From Deltaproteobacteria bacterium (GTDB lineage: Bacteria > Desulfobacterota > Syntrophia > Syntrophales > UBA2192), in assembly GCA_026388445.1 (NCBI GenBank), contig JAPLJU010000243.1, positions 1-24,373 of the forward strand: 24,373 bases of DNA, given 5' to 3'. The notes under the pieces were generated by a model, which worked only from the letters and a program-made list of their open reading frames with translations, did no database searches and had not been told where the DNA came from. Positions 6,539 to 14,200 of the stretch are shown piece after piece (the stretch's first letter is position 1; each line of letters opens with the position of its first letter). The position numbers were made by a program, and so were the translations under genes.

Positions 6539-7117
6539 TCAGCCCTTATTACCGGCAAGCTTTCTTCCCAGCTCTTTTGCCTCCCGCATGAGAGACCTGT
6601 CTGATTTGATGTCGCCGGGCTCCATGGCACTGCCGTAAACCATGCCCACGATTTTTGCGCCCACATAGCTGTAGGCGTCCTGGAAGGTGCGCAGGGCGTT
6701 GACACACCCCGAGTCGAAGGGGTCCTCACCGCCATAGGCCATGGCAATGGCGATCCGCTTCCCCTCGAAAGGGTCCTTTCCATAGGCCGGAAAGGCCAGG
6801 CAACGATCCATCCAGATCTTCATCTGGGCCGACAGGGTGAACCAGTAGACGGGGCTTGCGATAACCCACGCGCCGGCCTCCAGCATCGCACGGTAGATGG
6901 GCTGCATATCATCATCGATGGAGCAACCTTTGCTTTTCGGTTTCTGGCAGGCATAGCAGGCCGTGCAGGGTGCGATGTTCAAACCCTGGAGAAAAACGGT
7001 CTTTACGCTCACCCCTTTCGACTTCGCACCTTCTGCAATCTTTTCCGCCAGGATGGCGCTGTTTCCTTTCCTTCTCGGACTTCCCAGCAAAACGAGTACT
7101 TTTTTTCCTTTTTTCAT
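6539..7117 (-). CDS. Flavodoxin-fold NAD(P)H-dependent oxidoreductase (iron-sulfur flavoprotein type)
   Basis: This 192-residue protein begins with a basic stretch and the flavin phosphate loop GSPRRKGNS at residues 12-20. The segment C51-T-A-C54-Y-A-C57, then Cys65 followed by acidic residues (I-D-D-D-M), is typical of flavodoxin-like reductases of the NADPH-dependent FMN reductase/iron-sulfur flavoprotein family. SPVYWFTLSAQMKIWMDR is the conserved flavin-binding and dimer segment. It probably carries FMN and passes one or two electrons. Its ATG overlaps the stop codon of the upstream DUF5661 gene as ATGA, so the two are translationally coupled. In this setting it could supply electrons to the activase/dehydratase system, but that is an inference from position only. 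Confidence 0.85.
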   Translation of the reverse strand: MKKGKKVLVLLGSPRRKGNSAILAEKIAEGAKSKGVSVKTVFLQGLNIAPCTACYACQKPKSKGCSIDDDMQPIYRAMLEAGAWVIASPVYWFTLSAQMKIWMDRCLAFPAYGKDPFEGKRIAIAMAYGGEDPFDSGCVNALRTFQDAYSYVGAKIVGMVYGSAMEPGDIKSDRSLMREAKELGRKLAGNKG

Positions 7118-7425
7118 TTTGATCTACTCCTGACAGAGTATTTGCCCTTCCGAGACTTCTTCTCAAGTGCCCTTTCTGCCTGCTGCTCCAGCCTCTTGAG
7201 TCGAGTGTAATAATCCGGAAATTCATTCAGATGCGCCAGGGCAATTTTGCCGGTCAGGATGGGATCATCGCTGGTTACGTTCGTAAGGGCATCCCTTTTC
7301 CCGTGCTCCAGCTCGACATCCATGCCCATCCTGAACTGCTCGACATCGTATTGGCTCCAGTCAATTCCCAGGGTTTCCCCCACTTTTTTTGCTTCTTTCA
7401 CCGTAAAACGTTTCTTAGCTGCCAT
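7114..7425 (-). CDS. DUF5661 family protein
   Basis: This 103-residue soluble protein contains, in order, the helix FTVKEAKKVGETLGIDWSQY, the stretch F-R-M-G-M-D-V-E-L-E-H-G, then T-N-V-T-S-D-D, TGKIALAHLNEFPDYYTRL and a basic tail. The E-H-G and the K-I-A-L-A-H-L-x-E-F-P-D-Y-Y motif are characteristic of DUF5661, a family without known biochemical function. Its stop overlaps the start of the flavodoxin-fold gene, and it starts 12 bases after the DUF169 gene ends, so these three genes very likely form one transcript. A clear AAAGAGAGG lies just upstream of the ATG. Confidence 0.8.
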   Translation of the reverse strand: MAAKKRFTVKEAKKVGETLGIDWSQYDVEQFRMGMDVELEHGKRDALTNVTSDDPILTGKIALAHLNEFPDYYTRLKRLEQQAERALEKKSRKGKYSVRSRSK

Positions 7426-7437
7426 AATAACCTCTCT

Positions 7438-8238
7438 TTATTTTTTCGTTGAAGTAAGCTGGTCCGTCATTTCGAGATACTCGAGATAGACGGGGGGGAT
7501 GCCGGAGCATGGATCCATTTGGGGCCCGTAGAACGTAATCGGGTACCGGACACCCCTTTTCGAGAGTTCCACAAGGTTACGCCGGAGTTTTTCCAGCATG
7601 GGACCCGGGACAGCCATGACCATTTCATCATCCTGAGCACTGCCGAATCTTCTCTCCCCGAAACAGGGTATGCCCACCGCCGGTTTCCCGCTGAGGTAGC
7701 ACTGTGCGATGGAATCAGAGCACGAAGATTCCCCCACACAGTAGAAGACGAACCGCTCGTAATCTTCGAACTGAAGGGCGTTGATCATCAGGATGATCTG
7801 CGCCGGGTTGGCGTAGAAAAGCACGAAATCAGGTTCAAAAAGGCCTGTTGTCGCAGGTCCCATGAGAACGGCTTCGAATTTTCCCAGGGGGATGCGGGGA
7901 ATCGCATCTTCGAATTTTTTGGCGTCTTCCTTTGTCCTGCACCATGCCACATTTCGGAGGGTGCCGTCCTTGAGTTTCGGGGGCGCGTCAAGAAACCCCA
8001 GGACGTTCGAACATATGGGCATGAGTTCCGCGCCAGTCGTACCGAAGGTCCACCCGAAGGTGCGGGCCATTGTGATGAGCTGGCAGGCGGTGCTGTATTT
8101 CTTGGGACGTCGCACCTTCTCAACTTTTCCGAGGTCCCCCTTGCTCGTCAGGAACTTAAACCCGACGGGAAATGTCTTCAACCGCAGATGACTTTCGATG
8201 TCTTTCACAATGGCGCTGCTCGCCTGTTGCTCTTTCAT
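7438..8238 (-). CDS. DUF169 domain protein
   Basis: The product is 266 residues starting MKEQQASSAIVKDIESHLRL. AAAGGAGC precedes the ATG at 8238; an upstream extension of the frame crosses a pseudogene and is rejected. The protein shows the DUF169 pattern: an early T-F-P-V-G-F-K, a central segment with P-x-x-P-D-F-V-L-F-Y-x-N-P-A-Q, then a cysteine-bearing stretch C-V-G-E-S-S-C-S-D-S, G-K-P-A-V-G-I-P-C-F-G-E-R-R-F and a late V-P-G-P-x-L-E. The family is common in anaerobes, often near activases or corrinoid proteins, but its reaction is unknown. Here it precedes DUF5661 and a flavodoxin-fold protein and follows a decayed activase remnant, which suggests it once sat directly behind an activase gene. 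Confidence 0.85.
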   Translation of the reverse strand: MKEQQASSAIVKDIESHLRLKTFPVGFKFLTSKGDLGKVEKVRRPKKYSTACQLITMARTFGWTFGTTGAELMPICSNVLGFLDAPPKLKDGTLRNVAWCRTKEDAKKFEDAIPRIPLGKFEAVLMGPATTGLFEPDFVLFYANPAQIILMINALQFEDYERFVFYCVGESSCSDSIAQCYLSGKPAVGIPCFGERRFGSAQDDEMVMAVPGPMLEKLRRNLVELSKRGVRYPITFYGPQMDPCSGIPPVYLEYLEMTDQLTSTKK

Positions 8239-8294
8239 TATTTTCTTGCTCCTTTCTTGTGGTTTTTTTCGGATGACAGATCCACCGTATCTTT

Positions 8295-8425
8295 TTACTT
8301 CAATCCTTCGGCCAGAACGGCGGCGCCGATGGCACCGTTGACCTGTGCGTATTCCGAGACCCAGATGGTCATCCCGAGTTTCTTCTCCAGGACCTTCACG
8401 ACAGCGGTACATAACATATTTTTTC
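8295..8425 (-). pseudogene. 3' remnant of a second dehydratase-activase (HgdC/BadF-type) gene
   Basis: Read on the minus strand, about 8297-8404 encodes the tail of an activase, including VVKVLEKKLGMTI and VSEYAQVNGAIGAA, ending in a TAA at 8295. The intact activase at 10544-11314 ends with the same residues at nearly every position. At DNA level the two are clearly homologous but differ at about one base in ten, so they are not a fresh duplication. Upstream the similarity breaks down, with a short resemblance around CATATTTTTT at about 8416. About 220 residues are missing, including the nucleotide-binding and Fe-S cysteine motifs, so it cannot function. It lies 57 bases upstream of the DUF169 start. 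Confidence 0.8.
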
Positions 8426-8792
8426 AGTCATTTGCCCTTGACACATAACATCCTTTCACCTATATTTCCACGAGCAAAAAAAGAACTATCATCAAACATA
8501 GGATTTAGCTCAGGGGATGTTTTTGGATGCGTTCCATCCTTCCATCTGATCATCCAAAATGGCACGGTCTCCCCTAGAGGTTGCTGGAATCTCCAGTCCG
8601 ACACAGGCTTCCTAGTCCCCGCCTTGATTATCGCAGCGAAGAAGTACTGAAGAATATCCCAGGATAGGAGAATGATAAATTTCCTAAACTGAGATTTTGA
8701 AGGATGATTTGAGGAGGGCCTGCAGAGCAGGTTTCACCCGGCGTTTCTCGGTCCATATAATTCTGCAGGAATTTCTAAGGAGAAAAACGAAA
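8426..8792. other. Intergenic region at a likely recombination junction
   Basis: Between the activase remnant and the thiolase gene there is no convincing gene. A 101-residue open frame on the plus strand (8345-8650) overlaps the remnant and lacks a ribosome binding site. The region should hold the promoter of the thiolase operon, but I see no clear -35/-10 pair. AAGGAG at 8777-8782 is the thiolase ribosome binding site. Confidence 0.3.
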
Positions 8793-9980
8793 GTGACTTC
8801 GAGACAAAATAAACGCGTAGCGATTATTGGCTGCGGAGCGGTGAAAGTCGGAAGATATCCAGAAAGGCAAGAGAGCGAACTAGCACTGCAAGCCATCCGC
8901 GATGCCCTGAAAGATGCTCAAATAACGACGAAACAGATAGAGGGCCTCTTCACCACTCCGGATTTACAGGGAAACATAGGTTTACAAACCAACCTTCTCT
9001 GTGAGTATTTACGCATCTCGCCTAAATCCATGGCCGAAATTTGTTGCGGAGCCATCGCCGGCGGGCTCACTTTGAAATATGCTGCCGACGAAATTCAAGC
9101 TGGACGCATCAAAATCGCTCTTTGTTATGGTGCAGTGCGTGAGGCCTCCATCGGCTGGTTCAAAAATCTCTCCCAGGGACAAGGATGGTCGATGATTGAG
9201 CCCACCGCCCTACAACCCTATGCAGCTTACGGGATCATCTGGGCTTATGCCCTTTCGGCGCGTCGCTATATGCACGAGACCGGAGCGACAGAAAAAGACT
9301 TCGCCCTGGCTGCTGTTCGGAACCGCAAAAACGCAGCGGGCAGTCCGGTGGCCGCCTTCACAAAACCCATAACCGTAGATGAGGTGCTCAACTCCCGATC
9401 TCTCGCGTCACCCATCAAACTGCTCGATTCAGCGGCTTCTTTGGATGGCGCCGCAGCCATTGTGGTCGCCTCCGAGGAATTTGCCCGAGACCTTTCTCCC
9501 CATCCTGTTTACCTTCTGGGTTGGGGTCTTTACCATGATAACTCCTGCGTCATCCCCACTGATGACTGCCGAAAGTCCATAAGCCATTTTACGGCAACAC
9601 GAGAAGCAGCAAAAAGAGCTTTTCAGTTCGCAGGGATCAAGCCGAACAAAGTGGATGTGGCTGAGATTTATGCCCCATTCAGTTCCCACGAGCTGATCAT
9701 CCCCGAGGATATTGGCTGGTATCAGGACGGAGAGATGGTAAAAGCCATTCGCAGTGGAGAGACGGAAATAAACGGAAGAATCCCCATCAACACCGACGGA
9801 GGACTTACTTCCCGGGGACACCCCTGGGCTGCTACCCCTTTGTACGAAACGATTAACCTTGTCAGACAGCTCCGCGGAGAAGCCGGGTCCATCCAGGTAA
9901 AAAATGCAAAGGTGGGATTGATGCATTGTGAAGGGGGAATGATGAATAACGGCCTGGTCATGATTTTTGGGAGGGATTAA
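8793..9980 (+). CDS. Thiolase-family protein (acetyl-CoA acetyltransferase/SCP-x-like)
   Basis: The product has 395 residues from a GTG at 8793, which follows AAGGAG; a longer frame from 8697 lacks a site. It begins with KRVAIIGCG and has the nucleophile region AEICCGAIAGG (Cys84/Cys85), LDSAASLDGAAAIVVAS, E-I-Y-A-P-F-S-S-H-E-L, the GHPWAATPLYE motif with His343, and C379-E-G-G-M-M-N-N-G near the end. These are the thiolase catalytic elements in the divergent form found in SCP-x-type and archaeal-type thiolases. Such enzymes make or cleave beta-ketoacyl-CoA. The next gene, one base away, is a zinc-ribbon OB-fold DUF35 protein; thiolase and DUF35 partners are known to form complexes. The pair runs opposite to the surrounding dehydratase genes. 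Confidence 0.9.
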   Translation: MTSRQNKRVAIIGCGAVKVGRYPERQESELALQAIRDALKDAQITTKQIEGLFTTPDLQGNIGLQTNLLCEYLRISPKSMAEICCGAIAGGLTLKYAADEIQAGRIKIALCYGAVREASIGWFKNLSQGQGWSMIEPTALQPYAAYGIIWAYALSARRYMHETGATEKDFALAAVRNRKNAAGSPVAAFTKPITVDEVLNSRSLASPIKLLDSAASLDGAAAIVVASEEFARDLSPHPVYLLGWGLYHDNSCVIPTDDCRKSISHFTATREAAKRAFQFAGIKPNKVDVAEIYAPFSSHELIIPEDIGWYQDGEMVKAIRSGETEINGRIPINTDGGLTSRGHPWAATPLYETINLVRQLRGEAGSIQVKNAKVGLMHCEGGMMNNGLVMIFGRD

Positions 9981-9981
9981 A

Positions 9982-10401
9982 ATGACCTCTAAACCGAACT
10001 ACCTCAAGCCTACAAACCTTGAAAGCCCCGGGGCAAGAAAATTTTGGGAAGGATTGCGAACGGGGAAATTCCTGGCCCCCCGGTGCGAGGATTGCGGCGA
10101 ACTCTTTTTCCCTCCGCGTGCTTATTGTCCGGAATGCCTGAAAGACAGCTTTGCCTGGGAGGAATTAAGCGGAAAAGGTTTTCTTTACAGCTGGACAGAA
10201 CTTTTTTTCTCCCTGCCTGAGTTCGATACTCCTTTTCTTCTGGGATTAGTTGATCTTGCTGAAGGGGTGGGAAGGATCACGGCAAAAATATCTGGAGAAA
10301 CAGCAGGGGGACTCTATATCGGGATGCCCTTGATCATCAGGATTTCAAACCCCAGGGACGGGATGGCTCTTTATTACGCCGAACCCCTCTGCTCAGAATA
10401 A
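9982..10401 (+). CDS. Zn-ribbon OB-fold protein (DUF35), thiolase partner
   Basis: This 139-residue protein starts at the ATG at 9982, one base after the thiolase stop, with GGGAGG inside the end of the thiolase gene as its ribosome binding site. It has an N-terminal helix with the R-K-F-W-E-G-L-R-T-G pattern, then a rubredoxin-like zinc ribbon (Cys35-x2-Cys38 and Cys49-x2-Cys52). The OB-fold domain follows, with G-K-G-x-L-Y-S-W-T and F-L-L-G-L-V-D-L. In known systems the DUF35 protein bridges thiolase and a second enzyme such as HMG-CoA synthase and channels acyl-CoA intermediates. No second partner is encoded next to this pair. Confidence 0.9.
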   Translation: MTSKPNYLKPTNLESPGARKFWEGLRTGKFLAPRCEDCGELFFPPRAYCPECLKDSFAWEELSGKGFLYSWTELFFSLPEFDTPFLLGLVDLAEGVGRITAKISGETAGGLYIGMPLIIRISNPRDGMALYYAEPLCSE

Positions 10402-10543
10402 AAGGCATTCTGGCCCGTGATTCGCTATCTACCAAGAATAGATTCCGCAGTAATGATCTTTTACTGAACAATCAGACCAATAATTGATATCCGGATCATG
10501 GCCACGTCCACTTAACGAAAAGCCCCATTATACTCTAATTTGT

Positions 10544-11314
10544 TTACTTCATGCTCATTCCCAGGACGGCTGCGCCGATGGCACCGTTGACCTGCGCGTA
10601 TTCCGAAACCCGGATGGTCATCTCGAGTTTTTTCTCCAGGGCCTTCACGACACCCATATTTTTTGCCACACCTCCTGTCATGACCAGGGGCGGCACCACG
10701 CCCACACGGTTTGCCATGGCCGCCACCCTCGCTGCGATGGACTCATGTATACCGGCAATAATGTTTTCACGGTGTTCGCCTCCGGATATGAGGGAAATGA
10801 CCTCCGACTCGGCAAAGACCGTACAGAGGCTGCTGATCCTCGAGGGGCTGCCGGCCTTAAGCGACAGGTTGCCAAATACCCCGAGATCCACTTCCAGGGC
10901 CCTGGCCATGACTTCCAGGAACCGGCCCGTACCGGCGGCGCACTTGTCATTCATGGCAAAGTTTTTCACTTTTCCCTTTTCATCGATAACGATCACTTTA
11001 CTGTCCTGCCCGCCGATATCGATGATGGAGCGGGCTCCGGGGTCCAGGTAGAACGCCCCCACGCCATGGCAGGTAATCTCCGTTACGGCTTTGTCTACGA
11101 ACTTGACACTGTTTCTGCCGTACCCGGTCGATATCACCCGCCTGATGGCCGATCGCTCGAGCCCCAACTCTGTTAAAAGCTCTTCGAAAACGGTCCGCCC
11201 CGCAGCCTCCGCATGGTAGCCGGTGAAGATGACGCGGGTGCCGAGGAGCTTCCCGTCCGAGAGAACGGCTGCCTTGGTGGAAATGGATCCTATGTCGATT
11301 CCGGCTGTGATCAT
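10544..11314 (-). CDS. Acyl-CoA dehydratase/reductase activase (HgdC/BadF-type ATPase)
   Basis: This 256-residue protein matches the length of single-subunit activators such as HgdC. It shows the ASKHA ATPase motifs: GIDIGSISTK at residues 5-14, DIGGQDSK at 99-106, and MTGGVAKN near 210. Cys125 in NDKCAAGTGRFLE and Cys164 in C-T-V-F-A-E-S-E-V are the two cysteines that bind the [4Fe-4S] cluster shared by a homodimer. The family uses ATP hydrolysis to inject one low-potential electron into its dehydratase or reductase partner. Those partners are encoded immediately upstream (11475-13898) on the same strand, with about 160 bases between. The electron donor to the activase is not obvious; the flavodoxin-fold protein at 6539-7117 is one candidate. 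Confidence 0.93.
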   Translation of the reverse strand: MITAGIDIGSISTKAAVLSDGKLLGTRVIFTGYHAEAAGRTVFEELLTELGLERSAIRRVISTGYGRNSVKFVDKAVTEITCHGVGAFYLDPGARSIIDIGGQDSKVIVIDEKGKVKNFAMNDKCAAGTGRFLEVMARALEVDLGVFGNLSLKAGSPSRISSLCTVFAESEVISLISGGEHRENIIAGIHESIAARVAAMANRVGVVPPLVMTGGVAKNMGVVKALEKKLEMTIRVSEYAQVNGAIGAAVLGMSMK

Positions 11315-11322
11315 ATCTGTAG

Positions 11323-11437
11323 GGCCCTGCGGGCCAGGCTCAGGGCTAAAGGCTTAGGGCGTAAGGTTTCGGGCCTGCGGCCCGATCTCACCACTCAGGC
11401 TGATCCAATTTTGAGTTATGAGTTTTGAGTTTTGAAT
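11323..11437. repeat. Two small hairpins with identical TGC loops and a short tandem repeat
   Basis: GGCCC-TGC-GGGCC at 11323-11335 and TCGGGCC-TGC-GGCCCGA at 11369-11385 are two GC-rich hairpins with the same loop and inner stem. They are followed at about 11409-11437 by an imperfect repeat of TGAGTTTT. The region separates the activase from its upstream partner gene. The hairpins may adjust expression of the activase relative to the dehydratase subunits, or they may be copies of a dispersed intergenic repeat. Confidence 0.4.
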
Positions 11438-11474
11438 TGAATAATCTTTCTAACCACTATTCACTAATCACCTG

Positions 11475-12761
11475 TCACTGCCTCATCGCTTTGATCATCT
11501 CCATGAAAGCGTCGATGCGCGTGGCCACCTGGCTTTCCGAAAAGCTCCGCTCATCCACCATGTCCGCCTCGATAATGAGCGATGGGATCCCCCGCTCCTT
11601 CTCGACGATCTTCGCAATGTCATACTGGCCCAGGGAGTAAGGCTTGCAGCTTCGATTCGAGTGCATCACGATGCCGTCCACGTTGTACTTGTCTACCATG
11701 GCGAGCACCATGCGCGCCATCTCATCCACGCCGATGTTGAGGTAGATGCGCGTATAGGCCTCGGCCATGGAATCGAAGAAGTTGTTTTCGTCGATGTACT
11801 TCATCGAACCGCACCAGGCCGAGGTGTAAGTATCGGCTACCAGGCAGGCGTTGTGAGAGGCGAATTTCTCCGACAGCCACCGCGTTCGGTGCCAGATGGG
11901 GATGTTGTCCCAGAGAAGGCGATGTTTCTCGTCCGGTATGGCACCGATTCCCCTCGCGACCCTGTCATTCATCCTTTCCAGGAGCCGGCTGTAATAATCG
12001 ACGGCTTCCCTCGTCTCCCTGAGGGTCACGATCAGCGCCAGGTGGTAGAAGGCGTCGAAGGCACTCATGGGCGCGGGCCGGTTGACCGTCGTGTCAAGCA
12101 CCGCCTGCCAGAGACGCTGAGCTTCCAGGGAGAGCTTCCCCACGTTCGAAAGACGCTCGTGATCCATTTTTTTACCGCAGGCCTCCTCCAGGAAGAGGAC
12201 GTATTCATCCAGCTGCCTGCGGACGTAGCGCCTGACCTCCTCGCTGAACCCCGTGTGACAGAAAGGCGTATCGAATATGAAGAGGGGAACGTTGAAGTAC
12301 CGGGCCTGCACTTCGTACCACTTGAGCACCGTCCCGCAGATATTGTTGCAGCAGACGAGCATGTCGGGGCGCGGAAGCCCGCCGATGGGACCGCCGTTCA
12401 CAGTGGCACAGGCAATGTCGGACCGGGCGTAGGAGCAAAGGTCAGTGGAGTACCCCATAGATTCCGATGTTTCGCAGAGGTCTGTCCCCATCTTGCTTGC
12501 TCCGATCATGGCGCCGTGGTTCTCCGGATAGACGGGGATGACATCCATGGCGATGAGCGGCTCGACGGGACCGCCGCTCGTGATCCAGGCCACCTTCCTG
12601 CCGCTTATGCGCGCGCTCTTGGCCTCCATGTAATAGACCGTCAAGATCTCCTTAATCTTCTTCCGCTTCTTGAAGCGAAGGAGAGTCCTCCTGATCCCGG
12701 CAAGAAAGTAGAGAAAGATCTCCTGAACGAGGTTCATGGATTCTGTCTTTTTCTCCGCCAT
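11475..12761 (-). CDS. 2-hydroxyacyl-CoA dehydratase/benzoyl-CoA reductase-type subunit (428 aa)
   Basis: This protein belongs to the HgdA/HgdB-BcrB/BcrC (HGD-D) superfamily. After a basic N-terminal helix it has G-R-K-V-A-W-I-T-S-G-G-P-V-E and P-V-Y-P-E-N-H-G. It then has cysteines at 96 (D-L-C-E), 109 (D-L-C-S-Y-A-R), 118, 137-138 and 142 (VCCNNICGTVLKWYE), some of which should hold the catalytic Fe-S cluster. Residues near 354-375 read DGIVMHSNRSCKPYSLGQ, the conserved C-terminal domain cysteine region. Length fits the larger subunit. It starts 15 bases after the stop of its likely partner (12777-13898), and the activase follows. The pair would catalyse an ATP-driven radical dehydration or ring/enoyl reduction of a CoA ester; which one cannot be read from sequence. 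Confidence 0.88.
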   Translation of the reverse strand: MAEKKTESMNLVQEIFLYFLAGIRRTLLRFKKRKKIKEILTVYYMEAKSARISGRKVAWITSGGPVEPLIAMDVIPVYPENHGAMIGASKMGTDLCETSESMGYSTDLCSYARSDIACATVNGGPIGGLPRPDMLVCCNNICGTVLKWYEVQARYFNVPLFIFDTPFCHTGFSEEVRRYVRRQLDEYVLFLEEACGKKMDHERLSNVGKLSLEAQRLWQAVLDTTVNRPAPMSAFDAFYHLALIVTLRETREAVDYYSRLLERMNDRVARGIGAIPDEKHRLLWDNIPIWHRTRWLSEKFASHNACLVADTYTSAWCGSMKYIDENNFFDSMAEAYTRIYLNIGVDEMARMVLAMVDKYNVDGIVMHSNRSCKPYSLGQYDIAKIVEKERGIPSLIIEADMVDERSFSESQVATRIDAFMEMIKAMRQ

Positions 12762-12776
12762 CCCTCTTTTTCGTTC

Positions 12777-13898
12777 CTACAGCATCTCGATGAACGTTTC
12801 AAACCGCGTCCGCAGCTGCCCTTCCGACGGGAGCTGATCTTCCACCTCGACCATAATGCTGGGGATTTCCTCTCGGTCCAGGCTTGCCTTCAGGTAGGGA
12901 TAGTCAAAGGCGTGAGGGTCGCAGAACTTGAGAAAGAAGAAGACCACACCCTGCGCCCTCTTCTCCCGGACGATGTCCACGAGGTGACCGGCTCTGGTGA
13001 AGAGCCCTGCGTGCTTTGCCGGGCAGGGAGGCCGGATCATGTACCGTTCAGCAATCGCCGCAACAGGATCATCCTTGATTTCCGTAATGCCTTCGAAGTA
13101 TCTCGAGCCCGTACAGAAATCATCCCCCACGACGACACCGCCCGCCTCCTCGATGATCCGGTAGATGTCGGGGTGGTTGCAGATGCCGCCGGTCATGACA
13201 AGGCGTTTTCCCGATGGTTTATCCCCCTGCCCTTTTTTCTTCTCCAGATCCGTGACGATATCGGGCAGAATTTCCAGGAGGCGATCCCGGCTCATGATCA
13301 TCGAGGCCTTGATAATCGTGTGAAGGTCGCTTCCGCTGATGGTCCCCGGGTGTTCGGCCTTGATCTCGTAGAGCCTGCCAAGATAACCCCTGATCCGGTT
13401 GAAAACTCTTATGGCATCCTGCATCGCTTCTTTGCCGATCGTGATGTTCAGCCGGGATTCCAAATCACTCCTGAATTTGTGAAGGACGTCTGACATATAA
13501 GCCTTTGCGCTATCCGTGTCCAGCTTCACGGGCAGCACTACATCGAGGTGAAAGGGCCCCTTCACGTTCATGCGCCACACATCGGAGAGCCTCTGGATCG
13601 AATCGCAGGTGTGGGGAAAGACGGCGCCATCGAGAAATCCGAGGTGCCCCGCCAGGGCCCCTTCAAGGGCGCCCCGCACGAGCGAGCAGCAGTAAGCCTG
13701 AAAGTGCGCGTCAGCGAGGTGGACGGCCTCCCCCGTGCCGAATAGCCTGAAGTGATGAGCGCCGGCGGCGTAGATGATCTCTTCGGGCGTGTAGGAACAG
13801 AAATACCCCACGATCTTGCGGCGGCCTTCGCCCTTCAACTTTCTGCCGTAAGCAGCCGGGTCTTTGAGGATCTCATAAAATTCTTCCAGCCGTGTCAT
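12777..13898 (-). CDS. 2-hydroxyacyl-CoA dehydratase/benzoyl-CoA reductase-type subunit (373 aa)
   Basis: This is the second HGD-D superfamily subunit, close in length to HgdB and BcrC/BcrB proteins. It opens with a helix then K-I-V-G-Y-F-C34-S-Y-T-P-E-E-I-I-Y-A-A-G, the family signature. It continues with A-Y-C70-C71-S-L-V-R-G and FPHTCDSIQRLSDVW (Cys98). Later it has MTGGICNHPDIYR, GDDFCTGSRYFEG and FLKFCDPHAFDYPYLK, each in a place where the family has conserved cysteines. Cys34, one of Cys70/71 and Cys98 are the plausible cluster ligands. GGAGAG lies upstream of the ATG at 13898. It heads the activase operon. The adjacent C70-C71 pair is worth noting because double-cubane-cluster relatives also belong to this superfamily. 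Confidence 0.88.
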   Translation of the reverse strand: MTRLEEFYEILKDPAAYGRKLKGEGRRKIVGYFCSYTPEEIIYAAGAHHFRLFGTGEAVHLADAHFQAYCCSLVRGALEGALAGHLGFLDGAVFPHTCDSIQRLSDVWRMNVKGPFHLDVVLPVKLDTDSAKAYMSDVLHKFRSDLESRLNITIGKEAMQDAIRVFNRIRGYLGRLYEIKAEHPGTISGSDLHTIIKASMIMSRDRLLEILPDIVTDLEKKKGQGDKPSGKRLVMTGGICNHPDIYRIIEEAGGVVVGDDFCTGSRYFEGITEIKDDPVAAIAERYMIRPPCPAKHAGLFTRAGHLVDIVREKRAQGVVFFFLKFCDPHAFDYPYLKASLDREEIPSIMVEVEDQLPSEGQLRTRFETFIEML

Positions 13899-14009
13899 CC
13901 AAGAATCTCTCCGATCGATGCATGCGTGTGCATGGAGCTTGAATCATTTCCCTGAATCGAGATTCAACCTGTCTTTCCGTATTTGAATATCAACGTGATG
14001 TCAATGGAA

Positions 14010-14037
14010 AAGGGATGATCTGTTCCGACCATCCCTT
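14010..14037. other. Hairpin in the spacer upstream of the dehydratase operon
   Basis: AAGGGATG at 14010-14017 pairs with CATCCCTT at 14030-14037 around a 12-base loop. It lies between the dehydratase operon (start 13898) and the 3' end of the acyl-CoA synthetase gene (14201). No T-tract follows on either strand, so it may be a weak terminator or a regulator site. The remaining spacer 13899-14200 shows no gene. Confidence 0.35.
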
Positions 14038-14200
14038 GAATAGGAGAGACGATGTGATATTACGTTTTAACTGAAGATTTCACCTACCCATACGTAACAT
14101 AATCTGTATTTGCAGCTGAAATAAGGCAGGGCCAGCTTCAACCCGACACTCGCCAGATCGCTCAGAATACATTCATCGGGCGCGGTGAATTGCATATCCA

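Noticed and set aside
6475..6783. N-terminal extension of the EcsC-like frame into the flavodoxin-fold gene
   Set aside because: The extension is Ser/Thr/Pro/Trp-rich and overlaps a clear flavodoxin-fold gene out of frame. An ATG with GGAGG at 6474 gives a sensible start.
7519..8448. 309-residue open frame on the plus strand
   Set aside because: Antisense to the DUF169 gene and the activase remnant, with no ribosome binding site or family motifs.
10484..11176. 230-residue open frame on the plus strand
   Set aside because: Antisense to the activase gene, whose motifs are unmistakable.
11661..13493. 610-residue open frame on the plus strand
   Set aside because: It lies opposite both dehydratase subunit genes and spans the gap between them. 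Its translation is His/Asp/Arg-rich with no recognisable motif, and the minus-strand genes carry clear family signatures, so it is an antisense shadow.
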